DNA of 64,000 nucleotides from Streptococcus peroris ATCC 700780. Its GTDB lineage: Bacteria; Bacillota; Bacilli; Lactobacillales; Streptococcaceae. Location: positions 1,134,088-1,198,087 of the forward strand of contig NZ_GL732463.1 of the NCBI RefSeq assembly GCF_000187585.1, written 5' to 3'. This document shows, in pieces, positions 7,250 to 16,710 of the stretch (position 1 is its first letter; each line of letters begins with the position of its first letter). The notes beneath the pieces are model-generated. The model had not been told where the DNA came from. It did not search any database and saw only the letters and a program-made list of their open reading frames with translations. The position numbers and the translations under genes are program-made.

Positions 7250-10240
7250 CTACCTCCCCACTCTCAACGGCTCAATCACTTCTTCAATCAGTTGGGTATA
7301 GGCTTCTTTGATGTGTTTTTTATAGAGGAGTGGGTTGAGGGCATCTGCCACCTCAACTTTATAGTCCTTGTAGCGCTGACTCTTGGTCAGTTGGCTTTCT
7401 CCTAGTTGTTTTTTTGCTCCCTTGCGGTAGTGATTGACATAGTAGCGGAGTTCATCTTCACCCACATACCAGGTCTTACTAAAGTCTTGGATATGCTGCT
7501 GGATGACTGCTTCAATCATCTGGTCAAGGATATTGGCGATGGATTGACCTCTGTAGCGGTCAGGATTTGCCTGTACTTCTTGCCAAAGTTCTGAGATGAT
7601 TTGTGCCAGATTTGGATTGGTCTTCTCAAGACTTTGGATATAGGTATCCACTGCTTCTCTGTCCTGTGCACTGAGACTCTTTTCCTGACTTTGCTCTTGC
7701 TCGATCAGGCTTTGGATCAAGGTAAGTATATAGGCATAGTTAATCTCATCCACTTGGATAGACTCTAGTTCGTAGTGGATATCCAGTGGCTCCCCATCTT
7801 CATCACCATCTTCTGAACGACTTTTCAACTCTGCTAGGATATTCTGATAAAAACCAAGATAAACTTCTAACTCTTCTGCACTGAGTCCTGTTTGGGCGTA
7901 AATTTCGTCCTCATCATACTCTTTATACACGCGGATTGAAGCTAGGTACTTATCAAATCCTTGATAGGCCTTGGCGATTTTTCTCAACTGTGGCGTAGAG
8001 ATTTGTTCCAGTTGGAGTCCTTCTACAGGGTCATCTGTGATGAGATTTTGGAAGTCGCTACAACTTCTCAAAAAGTTTCTCTTTTCCTCTTCCCAGCTAG
8101 GTGCTAGGACATCATTTTCACCACCATTTGAGTAGAGCTTGAGGGCATTATCGACTGCTTCCTTAAATGCTAGAGGCTTTTGGAAGGTGATGATATGACC
8201 ATAGGTCTTACTGGAGTCAAAGATACGATTGGTTCGACTAAAGGCCTGAATCAAGTCCTGCGGTTGCATAGGTTTTCTATCGATAAAGAGGGTTGATAGA
8301 CAAGGGGCATCAAATCCCGTTAAGAGACGATTGACCACGATAACCAAGTCCAACTGCTCATTGCGGTAGAGATATTTATCTTGCTTACGGGCAAGGCGGT
8401 TATTGACATCTGTATTAAAGCCACGAAGATCCGCCATTGTAAAGTGAGTATCAAACTCTTGGTTATAGTCCTCTAAGACCTGTTTCATGTGGTCTTGGTT
8501 GGCTCTTGAGTCTTCTTCATTTTCTGTGACCGAGTAGGTGATGGTCGCCTTTGGAAAGTCTGGAAGGACCATCTTGACTCTCTCAGATACCTTGACCCGT
8601 GTCTGTCCAGCCTTGACTTTTTTGAGGAGGTCATAGTAGGCTTGGGCTTGAGGGATAGACTTGACAGTGAGGATGGCATTGTAGGTATTGCCCACTCCTT
8701 TTTGGAAGCCTAGTTGTTGGCGTGATTTATTGATAATGGCGTCCAAGACTTCCAGCATGTGCTCCTCATTCTCATAGACGGTATCTGGTATTTCATTTTC
8801 AGACTGGTCTGTGATGAGGGTATTGCGATAGTCTACCTTAAAGCCTAAGACAGCTCCGTCATGGATGGCTTCCTTGACCGTATACTCATGGAGACGGTCT
8901 CCATACTGTTTCTGGGTGGTTTGGGCGAGGTCGCCGACCTGCTGGCGTTTATTTTCCTTAAAGATGGGCGTTCCTGTAAAACCATACCAGAGGGATTGTG
9001 GGAAAAAGGCTTTAATGTCTTTTTGTGTTTGCGGTGTCACGGCACGGTGGCATTCATCCACGACAAAGGCCACTCGGAGTCCTTTGATTTTGTCCGCATC
9101 TCGTTGGTAAAGACCTTGGTCAAACTTACGCATCATGGTAGTAATTTTCTGGATGGTGGTCACCACGACACGCTTATCATTACTTCCTAAGCGCTTGACC
9201 AAATCATGGGTATTATCTGTCTCATCGATATCGATGACGTCATTGGTCGCATAAGATAGGAAAGATGATGTGGTTTGTTGGTCCAAGTCCCTGCGGTCAA
9301 CGACAAAAATCGTCTTTTGGATGGATGGAATCTGAAGGAGATTGCGAGCTACCTTATAAGAAGTCAAGGTCTTTCCTGAACCTGTTGTATGCCAAACATA
9401 GCCTGATGCTTGCTGGCGAGAGGCTTCCTGCACCGCTTCGATGGCATGGATCTGATAAGGACGCAAAAGGATGAGAGATTTCTTGCTATCGTCAATGACA
9501 GAATACTGCATGACCATCTGATGGGCACGAGGGATCGAAAGAACCTCGTGAGCAAAGCTGGTCAGATTTGTCACAGGATGATTGTCCTTATCTACCCACT
9601 TGGTTAGAAATTGCTTGTTAAGTTTATTTTCACGAGCTGCAGCGATATAGCGAGTATCTACCTTGTTAGTCACAACAAACATCTGCAAGCTAGAGTAAAT
9701 ACCACGGAATTTCCCTTCACGGTCATATTTTTTTATCTGATGAAAGGCATCGATGAAGGCTGCTTGGGAACTCTTGAGCTCGATTTGAATCATAGGCAAG
9801 CCGTTGATAAGAAGAGTAACATCCAGTCTACGGTCTTGGTCCATAGGATTTACTTTTTCTCGTTGGACTTGATTGACAACTTCGTAGCTAGACTTTCCTG
9901 CTGCGATATTGTCACGCCAAATGACTGACAAACGGATGATGCCTAGGCTAGCATCTTCTCTTTGAACCTCGACTTTGGCAATGCCGTTTTCTCCGACCAA
10001 CCACTTAGCAGCATCATAGTAGCTAACAAAGTTGAGTTGATTCTGAATCTGGCGTTTTTCCTGTTCAGTCAAGGGATGGTCTGCTAGCAGAGCAACGTTG
10101 TTTTGGGCTAATTTCTCAAAGAAATTGTCCCATAGTTGTTCTTCTGTTTTTAGGTCTTCTCTATAAGTCCATTGGCTTTCACCAGTTACCAGCTGGTTTA
10201 TCAGTTGTTTTTCTATTTCCAGTTCTGGTTTTACCTGCAT
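7250..10240 (-). CDS. hsdR: Type I restriction endonuclease subunit HsdR
   Basis: HsdR is the motor and nuclease of type I restriction enzymes: it translocates DNA with ATP and cuts far from the recognition site. This 996-residue protein has the expected order. An N-terminal PD-(D/E)XK nuclease shows [18 protein letters not shown] around residues 140-155. A superfamily 2 helicase core follows, with Walker A (TTGSGKT) near residue 287, DECHR in motif II, a GFTGTP motif III and a QAFSRTNR motif VI. The C-terminus is helical, as needed for docking on HsdM/HsdS. The start has an AAGGAG site. The gene has its own promoter (10,277) and typical chromosomal G+C. No methyltransferase subunit lies in the window, so activity depends on an hsdM elsewhere. 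Confidence 0.95.
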   Translation of the reverse strand: MQVKPELEIEKQLINQLVTGESQWTYREDLKTEEQLWDNFFEKLAQNNVALLADHPLTEQEKRQIQNQLNFVSYYDAAKWLVGENGIAKVEVQREDASLGIIRLSVIWRDNIAAGKSSYEVVNQVQREKVNPMDQDRRLDVTLLINGLPMIQIELKSSQAAFIDAFHQIKKYDREGKFRGIYSSLQMFVVTNKVDTRYIAAARENKLNKQFLTKWVDKDNHPVTNLTSFAHEVLSIPRAHQMVMQYSVIDDSKKSLILLRPYQIHAIEAVQEASRQQASGYVWHTTGSGKTLTSYKVARNLLQIPSIQKTIFVVDRRDLDQQTTSSFLSYATNDVIDIDETDNTHDLVKRLGSNDKRVVVTTIQKITTMMRKFDQGLYQRDADKIKGLRVAFVVDECHRAVTPQTQKDIKAFFPQSLWYGFTGTPIFKENKRQQVGDLAQTTQKQYGDRLHEYTVKEAIHDGAVLGFKVDYRNTLITDQSENEIPDTVYENEEHMLEVLDAIINKSRQQLGFQKGVGNTYNAILTVKSIPQAQAYYDLLKKVKAGQTRVKVSERVKMVLPDFPKATITYSVTENEEDSRANQDHMKQVLEDYNQEFDTHFTMADLRGFNTDVNNRLARKQDKYLYRNEQLDLVIVVNRLLTGFDAPCLSTLFIDRKPMQPQDLIQAFSRTNRIFDSSKTYGHIITFQKPLAFKEAVDNALKLYSNGGENDVLAPSWEEEKRNFLRSCSDFQNLITDDPVEGLQLEQISTPQLRKIAKAYQGFDKYLASIRVYKEYDEDEIYAQTGLSAEELEVYLGFYQNILAELKSRSEDGDEDGEPLDIHYELESIQVDEINYAYILTLIQSLIEQEQSQEKSLSAQDREAVDTYIQSLEKTNPNLAQIISELWQEVQANPDRYRGQSIANILDQMIEAVIQQHIQDFSKTWYVGEDELRYYVNHYRKGAKKQLGESQLTKSQRYKDYKVEVADALNPLLYKKHIKEAYTQLIEEVIEPLRVGR

Positions 10241-10276
10241 CTATATTTCTCCTTCAGGGACAAAATTCTCCCTATT

Positions 10277-10285
10277 ATTATATCA
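10277..10285 (-). promoter_or_regulatory. Extended -10 promoter for hsdR
   Basis: Reading the minus strand, TGATATAAT is a full extended -10 element about 40 bases before the hsdR start. No good -35 hexamer is present, which is normal for extended -10 promoters. It implies that hsdR and the genes behind it are transcribed independently of the helicase gene upstream. Confidence 0.6.
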
Positions 10286-10314
10286 TATTCCGGATAGAAA
10301 ACGCTCACTTCCTT

Positions 10315-12960
10315 CTATTTCAAAGCGCTTTTGACCTTTTTCTTGGTGATGATGCGGTCGTTTTTGTTGGCTAGGGATTTGAGTCTGGCTTCGAGCAGGA
10401 TTTTTCGGCCTGCTTCGTTGCGGGTGTAGACGAGTTGGTAGTTGCCTATGTGTGGTGCGACGGCATTTTGGAAGAGCTGGGCATCTTCCTTGCGTTTTTC
10501 AAAGAGGCTAGGAACTACAAAATACTTGGACTGTCCTGCTGGTGCTTTTTTAGCGACTAAGAGGTAGCGTTGATTGTCTACAGGGGCAAAGAATTCTCCT
10601 AAGGCCTTGGAAAAGAGTTCCTTGTCTCGCATACTGCCACCTTTTAGATAGGCAAAGACATTAAAGCTATCCTTGTCCTCATCGACCTGCACGCGCGACT
10701 GGTCATCAGACAAATGTCCGGCAGTCACCATGACTTTGCGAATAGCTTCACCGATCTGGCGCAAGCGTTTATAAGGACTCTTGTAGCTGTAAAAGCGAAA
10801 GGCAGTGATAGCTAGGAAGAGACCGCAAAGAGCGGTCAACCATGGCAAGGCAAAGAAGGTTAGTCGAACGACATAAGCCAGGAGACTAATAGCAAATACC
10901 ATCAGAGCGTAGCGAAGCCACTTTTCAGCATCCGCTAAGGCAAGCAGAGGGATTCGTTTGCTGTCGGTCGCCACTTCATTGACAATCTCAATCTTGTCAG
11001 CAACAATGAGAGATTCCTGCCATTTTTTACGAAGGGAGGCACGATCCTTGGATAGTTCCATGATCTTCTCGTTGTACTCTTCGAGTTTCTTTTTCTTAAA
11101 TGGGAACTCAGGAAAGTTTAAGCGGTCCAGACCTGTTTCGATGGTATCTTCCTTATAGGACAAGCCAAGGAAATGGTCCATACGGCGGGCAAGGGTCTGC
11201 AGGTCCTGATATGGATTGAGGTCTAGTTCCTCTTGATCCTCCTTAGAAAAGGTTGGATTTTTATAAGGTTTGATGGCTACTAGGTGCCAGATATTACTAG
11301 TCTTATCTGGATGTCCTGGCCAGATACGGATGGCACGGCCCCGCATTTGATTACTGAGCATAAAGCTTCCGACAAAACTTCCGAGGATGAGAGAGTTGAC
11401 GCAAGGGGCATCCCATCCTTCTCCCAAGAGAGACTTGGTTCCGACCAAGACCTGGATAGAACCACGTTGGAAGAGCTCGGTCACAGCTGCGACCATCCCC
11501 TTAAAGCTGGATGGAAAGCCTACTTGGAGATAGGACTCTTGGTCGAGTTTTCCAATGACAGAGAAGCTTAAGCTAGTGTTTGGAATGAGTGCTTGAAGTT
11601 CTGCCTTGACACTGGCAGGTATGATCACGACACTACCAGAAAGGACTGCTATAGGGACAGACAAGCCTTGCTTCTGCGCACTTCTGCGAATGGTTTCAAA
11701 GTATGGGAGGACGCCTAATTGCGTGATTGGTGCTTGGTCATCTCCCAGATAACTGGCAAAATCCTTACGGATATAGTCCGCTAAGACCAACTGTCTCAAG
11801 CCCTGACCTAGACTGGCATATTCGGTCTCAAAGATAGATGCAATCCCAGCTAGTTTTCCTAGAGATTGGTTGAGAATTTGGTCATTGGCCTTGGATTTGA
11901 CCAAGAAAACCTGACGTTTTTCAATCAACCCTCTTGATTTCAGTTCTGCTTCTATTTTTTTCTTTGTCTCCTGCGGATCCTCATACCAGTCAGGAGTCTG
12001 ATAGAGAAGGCCTTGCAAGAGAACTTCTAACCAATAGTAATTAAGGGCAGGCAAGCCTTCAGCTCCTAGTAAATCTCGTAGATACTTGGGAATTTCCAGC
12101 TTTTGAGCTTGTAGATAAATGAGGAGCGCTGAGAGATACTTAGGATCTTCTAGGAGCATATCCGCAGAGATTTCCCCTTTGAGAACCTTGGAACTCCGAA
12201 TCAACTCTTGGAAATCAGGATCAACGACTAGTTGGCTGACATACTGCCACTTGGTGTCTTCAAACTCTTCCAAGCGCTTGTCCTCTTCCTTGGTCGGAAA
12301 ACAGATATAGACAAAGTCCTGATGAGGGCAAAGAGTGTCTTCCTTGACCAGTTCTGGCACCGTGATTTCTTGGTCAATCTCTCCACACATCTGGAGATAG
12401 CGATCCCAGAGTTCTGGTTCACTGTCATAAGGCGGTGTCGCAGTGAGAGAGATGACTTGCAGTTGCTGGTAGTTTTTACGGAAGTCTTCTAGACTTTTCC
12501 ACCATTCATTTCTCAAGTGATGGCATTCGTCCAGACAGAGGGTTTCGACACCCCTTTCCTTGAGTCTGGCAAGCAGATCAAAGCCTACAAAGTCCTCAAC
12601 CTCGCCGTTATCTTCTTGAGATTGTACCTGTTGCATAGCACTGTGAAAAGCTTGGTAGGTAGCGATGGTGATTTGCTTCATGTCCTTGAGATTTTGAGAC
12701 ACGAGACTTGTAATCTGGTTCTCATCCTCTAAAAAGGCCTGGCGAATCCTATCCACCCATTGTTCTCGAATGGTCACCGTCGGTACCAAAACGAGAGCAG
12801 GCTTATCAAAGCGGGCAATCAACTCGATTCCTATGGTTGTTTTCCCTGAACCTGGCGCTGCCACCAAGTGAACATGACCATCTGCTTGGTATTCTTGGAA
12901 GTTATCCAAGACCTGTTTTTGGTAGTTGCGCCAAGTGCCATTAAACTTCAATCCTAACAT
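10315..12960 (-). CDS. DEAD/DEAH-box helicase with two C-terminal membrane segments
   Basis: A superfamily 2 helicase of about 881 residues. It carries Walker A (APGSGKT), a DECHHL box as motif II, LTATPP as motif III, and a conserved QMRGRAIR arginine finger as motif VI. Unusually, after the helicase core there is a pair of hydrophobic segments (sequence from LRYALMVFAI to LFLAITAFRF, roughly residues 690-730), then a soluble basic C-terminal domain. The ATG at 12,960 is preferred over the upstream one at 12,972 because GAGG lies six bases before it. The gene is separated from hsdR by 75 bp containing an hsdR promoter, so it may be an independent gene rather than part of the restriction operon. 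Substrate and role are unknown. Confidence 0.8.
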   Translation of the reverse strand: MLGLKFNGTWRNYQKQVLDNFQEYQADGHVHLVAAPGSGKTTIGIELIARFDKPALVLVPTVTIREQWVDRIRQAFLEDENQITSLVSQNLKDMKQITIATYQAFHSAMQQVQSQEDNGEVEDFVGFDLLARLKERGVETLCLDECHHLRNEWWKSLEDFRKNYQQLQVISLTATPPYDSEPELWDRYLQMCGEIDQEITVPELVKEDTLCPHQDFVYICFPTKEEDKRLEEFEDTKWQYVSQLVVDPDFQELIRSSKVLKGEISADMLLEDPKYLSALLIYLQAQKLEIPKYLRDLLGAEGLPALNYYWLEVLLQGLLYQTPDWYEDPQETKKKIEAELKSRGLIEKRQVFLVKSKANDQILNQSLGKLAGIASIFETEYASLGQGLRQLVLADYIRKDFASYLGDDQAPITQLGVLPYFETIRRSAQKQGLSVPIAVLSGSVVIIPASVKAELQALIPNTSLSFSVIGKLDQESYLQVGFPSSFKGMVAAVTELFQRGSIQVLVGTKSLLGEGWDAPCVNSLILGSFVGSFMLSNQMRGRAIRIWPGHPDKTSNIWHLVAIKPYKNPTFSKEDQEELDLNPYQDLQTLARRMDHFLGLSYKEDTIETGLDRLNFPEFPFKKKKLEEYNEKIMELSKDRASLRKKWQESLIVADKIEIVNEVATDSKRIPLLALADAEKWLRYALMVFAISLLAYVVRLTFFALPWLTALCGLFLAITAFRFYSYKSPYKRLRQIGEAIRKVMVTAGHLSDDQSRVQVDEDKDSFNVFAYLKGGSMRDKELFSKALGEFFAPVDNQRYLLVAKKAPAGQSKYFVVPSLFEKRKEDAQLFQNAVAPHIGNYQLVYTRNEAGRKILLEARLKSLANKNDRIITKKKVKSALK

Positions 12961-13096
12961 GATTTTCCTCATTCTAAGCTGTCATTTTCTTATTCCCATT
13001 TTACCATACTTGAGGCAAAGTCACACGAAGTATCCCATATAGTCTTTCTCCCTAAAATATGGTATAGTAGAATCATACTACACAAGAGGAGTTTAC

Positions 13097-13717
13097 ATGT
13101 CACACGATAAAGAAATGAAAGCTGTTTCTCCCCTTCTACAGCAAGCAATCAATATTTCCTCCATCATCGGTGGAGTTGGTACGGTGATATTCTGTATCTG
13201 GGCCTATCAGGCTGGAATTTTGCACTCCAAGGAAACCCTATCTGCTTTTATCCAACAGGCTGGTTTCTGGGGGCCACCGCTCTTTATCTTTCTACAGATT
13301 TTGCAGACAGTTGTTCCTATCATTCCTGGTGCTCTGACATCCGTTGCCGGTGTCTTTATCTACGGGCATATCGTGGGGACGATTTACAACTATATTGGCA
13401 TTGTTATTGGTTGCGCCATTATCTTTTACTTGGTGCGTCTCTACGGAGCCCCCTTTGTTCAGTCTGTCGTCAGCAAGCGGACCTATGATAAGTACATTGG
13501 CTGGTTGGATAAGGACAATCGCTTTGACCGATTCTTTATCTTTATGATGATTTGGCCCGTTAGTCCAGCGGATTTTCTCTGCATGCTAGCCGCTCTGACT
13601 AAAATGAGCTTCAAGCGGTATATGACCATTATCATCCTGACCAAACCCTTTACCCTGGTCGTTTACACCTATGGCTTGACCTATATCATCGATTTCTTTT
13701 GGCAAATGGTTGGCTAA
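13097..13717 (+). CDS. TVP38/TMEM64 (VTT/DedA-like) membrane protein
   Basis: A 206-residue integral membrane protein with about five hydrophobic segments. It has the VTT-domain pattern: a conserved proline-rich re-entrant region (VVPIIPGALTS), a Gly-rich helix, and the WPVSPADFLC segment of the second re-entrant loop. VTT proteins are thought to move or scramble lipids such as undecaprenyl phosphate or phosphatidylethanolamine; the exact role in streptococci is unsettled. The ATG at 13,097 follows AAGAGGAG. A possible -10 (TATAGT) lies at 13,063 without a good -35. It is a single-gene unit, divergent from the helicase gene and convergent with the MFS gene, with which it shares a terminator. 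Confidence 0.8.
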   Translation: MSHDKEMKAVSPLLQQAINISSIIGGVGTVIFCIWAYQAGILHSKETLSAFIQQAGFWGPPLFIFLQILQTVVPIIPGALTSVAGVFIYGHIVGTIYNYIGIVIGCAIIFYLVRLYGAPFVQSVVSKRTYDKYIGWLDKDNRFDRFFIFMMIWPVSPADFLCMLAALTKMSFKRYMTIIILTKPFTLVVYTYGLTYIIDFFWQMVG

Positions 13718-13722
13718 TACAC

Positions 13723-13752
13723 AAAAAACTCAAGGAGAATCCTTGAGTTTTT
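13723..13752. terminator. Bidirectional terminator between VTT and MFS genes
   Basis: A near-perfect hairpin pairs ACTCAAGG with CCTTGAGT, flanked by A-runs and T-runs on both sides, so it can end transcription of both convergent genes. Confidence 0.9.
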
Positions 13753-13757
13753 CTTTG

Positions 13758-14912
13758 TTAGACTTCTTTTTTCAATAAAAAGGAAACAAGGACTGATGTG
13801 GCAATCATCCATGCTCCTAGAATGATAAATGTCATGCGACCATCTAAAGTCACAAAGCTAATCCCTGAAAGAACGAATGGCGTTAAAGATGCACCAAAAC
13901 TACAGCCCAAAACAGCATAGGAAGTTGCTTTGTTGAGGAGTTTAGCTGGAATTTTCTCAGATATCAACTGAAAGACTGTCGTCAGAGCAATGCTGTAGGC
14001 AAATCCTCCCAGGATAGATCCTGCAACAACCACCCAGAGTGATGGTGCTATGGCAATGATGATTTGCCCAATTCCAAAGGTGACTCCTGCAACCAATAAC
14101 AATTTTTCCTTGAAGGCAGATATGAGGAAAGAAAAGCTAATTCCCGCTAAAATACCGATCAACTGCATGGCACTTAATACTAGACTAGACAACTGAGCAT
14201 CTCCGAAACCTGCCTCAATCATGAGACTAGGAATTCGGAATGTAATGGCTGTATTGGTACATACAATGACTGCAGCCCCAATGGCTAGGAAGAAAATTAG
14301 CTGTAGCATAGAACGAGTCAAACTCACTGTTTCTTCTGTCTTTTGCTTTGAAGCGAATATTTCAGCTTTACCATAGGGTACAAAGAGAAGGAAGAGTGCA
14401 AGAACCACTAAACCTGCTGCATAGGCTAAGAAAGTAGCGGTCCAACCAAAAGCCAAAAGTTGCCCCACCGCCAGCGTCAAGATAGAAGCACCTACTACCT
14501 CAGCTGAGCCACGAAAACCAAGCATTTGGATACGAGTCTTGCCTTGATAACGCTCACTGATGATAGAGATTGCCTTGGCGTTCAGCATTCCAACTCCAAG
14601 TCCAAAGAGAAGACGTGTCGCAAAGACAAAGTAATAACCCTGATACCAGAAGGGGGCTGTTCCACTAATTGACAAAACTAAAAGTCCTAGAGTCAGTTGG
14701 AGACGTTCTGGAAAAATCCGCTCTAAAACTCCATTCAATAACAGCATAGCCATAATTCCAAAAGAAGGAAGACTGACTAAGAGTTCTACCTGACCGGTCG
14801 AATAGCCCTGATAATAGTCAAACATGGCTGGCAGGGCACTCGAAATTGAAAACGATGTGATTAATACTAATGACAGAGAGAGTATACTCACTTTTTCTAA
14901 AAATTGTTTCAT
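13758..14912 (-). CDS. Major facilitator superfamily transporter
   Basis: About 384 residues with twelve predicted membrane helices in two six-helix halves, and an RLLFGLGVGM stretch in the fourth to fifth helix typical of MFS permeases. A signature resembling CynX/NimT or sugar-efflux MFS proteins is possible, but no substrate can be assigned. The start is placed at 14,912 rather than at the upstream ATG (14,927), because GAGGATAAG gives a well-spaced ribosome site for the inner ATG and nothing does for the outer. It is monocistronic, convergent with the VTT gene and separated by a terminator from ftsX. Confidence 0.8.
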   Translation of the reverse strand: MKQFLEKVSILSLSLVLITSFSISSALPAMFDYYQGYSTGQVELLVSLPSFGIMAMLLLNGVLERIFPERLQLTLGLLVLSISGTAPFWYQGYYFVFATRLLFGLGVGMLNAKAISIISERYQGKTRIQMLGFRGSAEVVGASILTLAVGQLLAFGWTATFLAYAAGLVVLALFLLFVPYGKAEIFASKQKTEETVSLTRSMLQLIFFLAIGAAVIVCTNTAITFRIPSLMIEAGFGDAQLSSLVLSAMQLIGILAGISFSFLISAFKEKLLLVAGVTFGIGQIIIAIAPSLWVVVAGSILGGFAYSIALTTVFQLISEKIPAKLLNKATSYAVLGCSFGASLTPFVLSGISFVTLDGRMTFIILGAWMIATSVLVSFLLKKEV

Positions 14913-15007
14913 CTTATCCTCATTCATGATTCATGTTAGTAAAAAAGGTCCTTTCCTATCATACACTGTTTCCCAAAAATTGGCAAGTGACTAAGTAATG
15001 AGACCAA

Positions 15008-15060
15008 AAGAAAAAGCGGGGCATCAAGCACTATAAAGTCTTGATGACATCCCACTTTTA
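15008..15060 (-). terminator. Terminator after ftsX
   Basis: On the minus strand a long hairpin pairs AAAAG-GGG-CATCAAG with CTTGATG-CCC-CTTTTT and ends in a T-run, just after the ftsX stop. Confidence 0.85.
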
Positions 15061-15083
15061 TATGTTTTATCAAGATATTTGAC

Positions 15084-16010
15084 TTAAATTTTCAAGAATC
15101 GACGCATTGAGATTCCTGAACCAAGTGAACCGATACAGATTCCGATGACGAACAAGAGAGCAATCATCAATGGAATAAAGAGATCCGGTGTAATCAAAGA
15201 TAAGTTTTGACCAACCAAGGATGGGTTGACAGATTGGAACACTCGGTTATAGATAAAGTAAACCAAAGCTGATGGGAGAGCTCCTCCCAACAATCCGATA
15301 AAGGCACCTTCTAGCAAGAATGGGCCACGGATGTAGCTATTCTTGGCACCAACCAAACGCATGATTTGGATTTCACGACTACGTGAAATGATGGTGATAC
15401 GAATGGTATTTGAAATCAAGAAGACTGCGATGAAGATCAAGAGTCCTGCAATGACCAATCCCCAAACACGGATGAAGGAAGCCAACTTGAAGAGGCGTTC
15501 CGTATTGGCACCACCGTCTTGAACTTCAGAAACACCTTCGATTTTCTTAGCTTCTTCAGCTACTGGTTTTACATCACTTGGTGAATTGGTATCTACGATA
15601 TATGCATCGTGAAGTGGATTAGCATCTCCATCGAAAACCTTCCACTCATCACCCATAGTTTCAGTTAGCTTTTGGTACTGTTCTTCTTTGCTTGAGAAGG
15701 TAACACTTTTAACAGCTGGCATGGCTTTTAGAGCATCGTAGACCTTGTGGTAGTCATTGTTCGTAACAGTTTGACCTTCTTTTACAATGGTTTCACTGTT
15801 ATCTTCGACATCCTTTCGAACATAAATCATGACGCGAACGTTATTTTCAATATCAGTTGCTAATTTTGCAGTATTGAAGATAACTGAGGCAAAAATAGCA
15901 ACCAAGGTTAAAGTAATCATTACTGAACTGATAGCAGCAATGGTCATCCATCCATTACGCTTTAAGCTCTTTAAAGCTTCTAATAGATGGCGGAAAAATC
16001 TACTAATCAT
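15084..16010 (-). CDS. ftsX: Cell-division protein FtsX
   Basis: FtsX is the membrane half of the FtsEX complex. In streptococci it transmits FtsE ATP hydrolysis across the membrane to activate the peptidoglycan hydrolase PcsB at the septum. The 308-residue protein has one N-terminal helix (from about residue 20), a large extracellular loop of about 120 residues that binds PcsB, and three C-terminal helices with the FtsX/MacB pattern. The start is the ATG at 16,010, not a longer upstream frame: it overlaps the end of ftsE by eight bases, gives the usual length, and begins MISRFFRHL as in relatives. Co-transcribed with ftsE and probably prfB. Confidence 0.95.
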   Translation of the reverse strand: MISRFFRHLLEALKSLKRNGWMTIAAISSVMITLTLVAIFASVIFNTAKLATDIENNVRVMIYVRKDVEDNSETIVKEGQTVTNNDYHKVYDALKAMPAVKSVTFSSKEEQYQKLTETMGDEWKVFDGDANPLHDAYIVDTNSPSDVKPVAEEAKKIEGVSEVQDGGANTERLFKLASFIRVWGLVIAGLLIFIAVFLISNTIRITIISRSREIQIMRLVGAKNSYIRGPFLLEGAFIGLLGGALPSALVYFIYNRVFQSVNPSLVGQNLSLITPDLFIPLMIALLFVIGICIGSLGSGISMRRFLKI

Positions 16011-16695
16011 CGTATCCGTACTCTCCTTTCGCTTCATCACGTACCACGCGACCATTTTCGATGGCAATAACGCGGTGGCGCAAGGTATTTACGATTTGGC
16101 TGTTGTGGGTCGCCATCAAAACAGTTGTCCCTTGAAGATTGATACGCTCCAAGAGGTTCATGATTTCCCATGAGTTATCTGGGTCCAAGTTCCCTGTTGG
16201 TTCGTCGGCAATCAAGACCTTAGGATTGTTTACAATAGCACGCGCAATGGCAATACGTTGTTGCTCCCCACCTGAAAGCTCATTTGGGAATGAACGAACC
16301 TTGTGCTTCAAACCGACAAGGTCCAAGACTTCCATAACACGTTTTTTGATGTTACGACGGCTTTCACCAACAACTTCCATTGCATAAGCAATATTCTCAT
16401 AAACGGTTTTCTTTGGCAAAAGTTTGTAATCCTGAAAGACTACGCCTACGTTTCTACGTAAGAATGGAATGTCTTTCTTTTTAATCTTAACCAGGTTAAA
16501 ACCTGCGACCTGCAAGCTTCCTTTCTCAATTTTTACTTCGCGGTACAAGGCACGGATAAAGGTTGATTTACCGGCACCGGAAGGTCCTACGATGTAGGCG
16601 AATTCTCCTGCATCAATATTTACAGTGACGCCACGTAGGGCAGTTGTCCCGTTGTCGTATTTTTTGACAACATCTCTCATTTCAATGATTGACAT
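16003..16695 (-). CDS. ftsE: Cell-division ATP-binding protein FtsE
   Basis: The 230-residue cytoplasmic ATPase of FtsEX. Walker A (GPSGAGKS) is near residue 37, the Q-loop is VVFQDYKLL, the ABC signature is LSGGEQQR, Walker B is VLIADEPTGN and the switch is THN. In streptococci it is essential through control of the PcsB hydrolase. It lies 15 bp after prfB and overlaps ftsX, an arrangement conserved in pneumococci. Confidence 0.96.
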   Translation of the reverse strand: MSIIEMRDVVKKYDNGTTALRGVTVNIDAGEFAYIVGPSGAGKSTFIRALYREVKIEKGSLQVAGFNLVKIKKKDIPFLRRNVGVVFQDYKLLPKKTVYENIAYAMEVVGESRRNIKKRVMEVLDLVGLKHKVRSFPNELSGGEQQRIAIARAIVNNPKVLIADEPTGNLDPDNSWEIMNLLERINLQGTTVLMATHNSQIVNTLRHRVIAIENGRVVRDEAKGEYGYDD

Positions 16696-16710
16696 GTGAC
16701 TTCCTTTCTT

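Noticed and set aside
8861-9928. Long plus-strand frames opposite hsdR
   Set aside because: They mirror the codon pattern of hsdR, have no ribosome sites and no recognisable domains.
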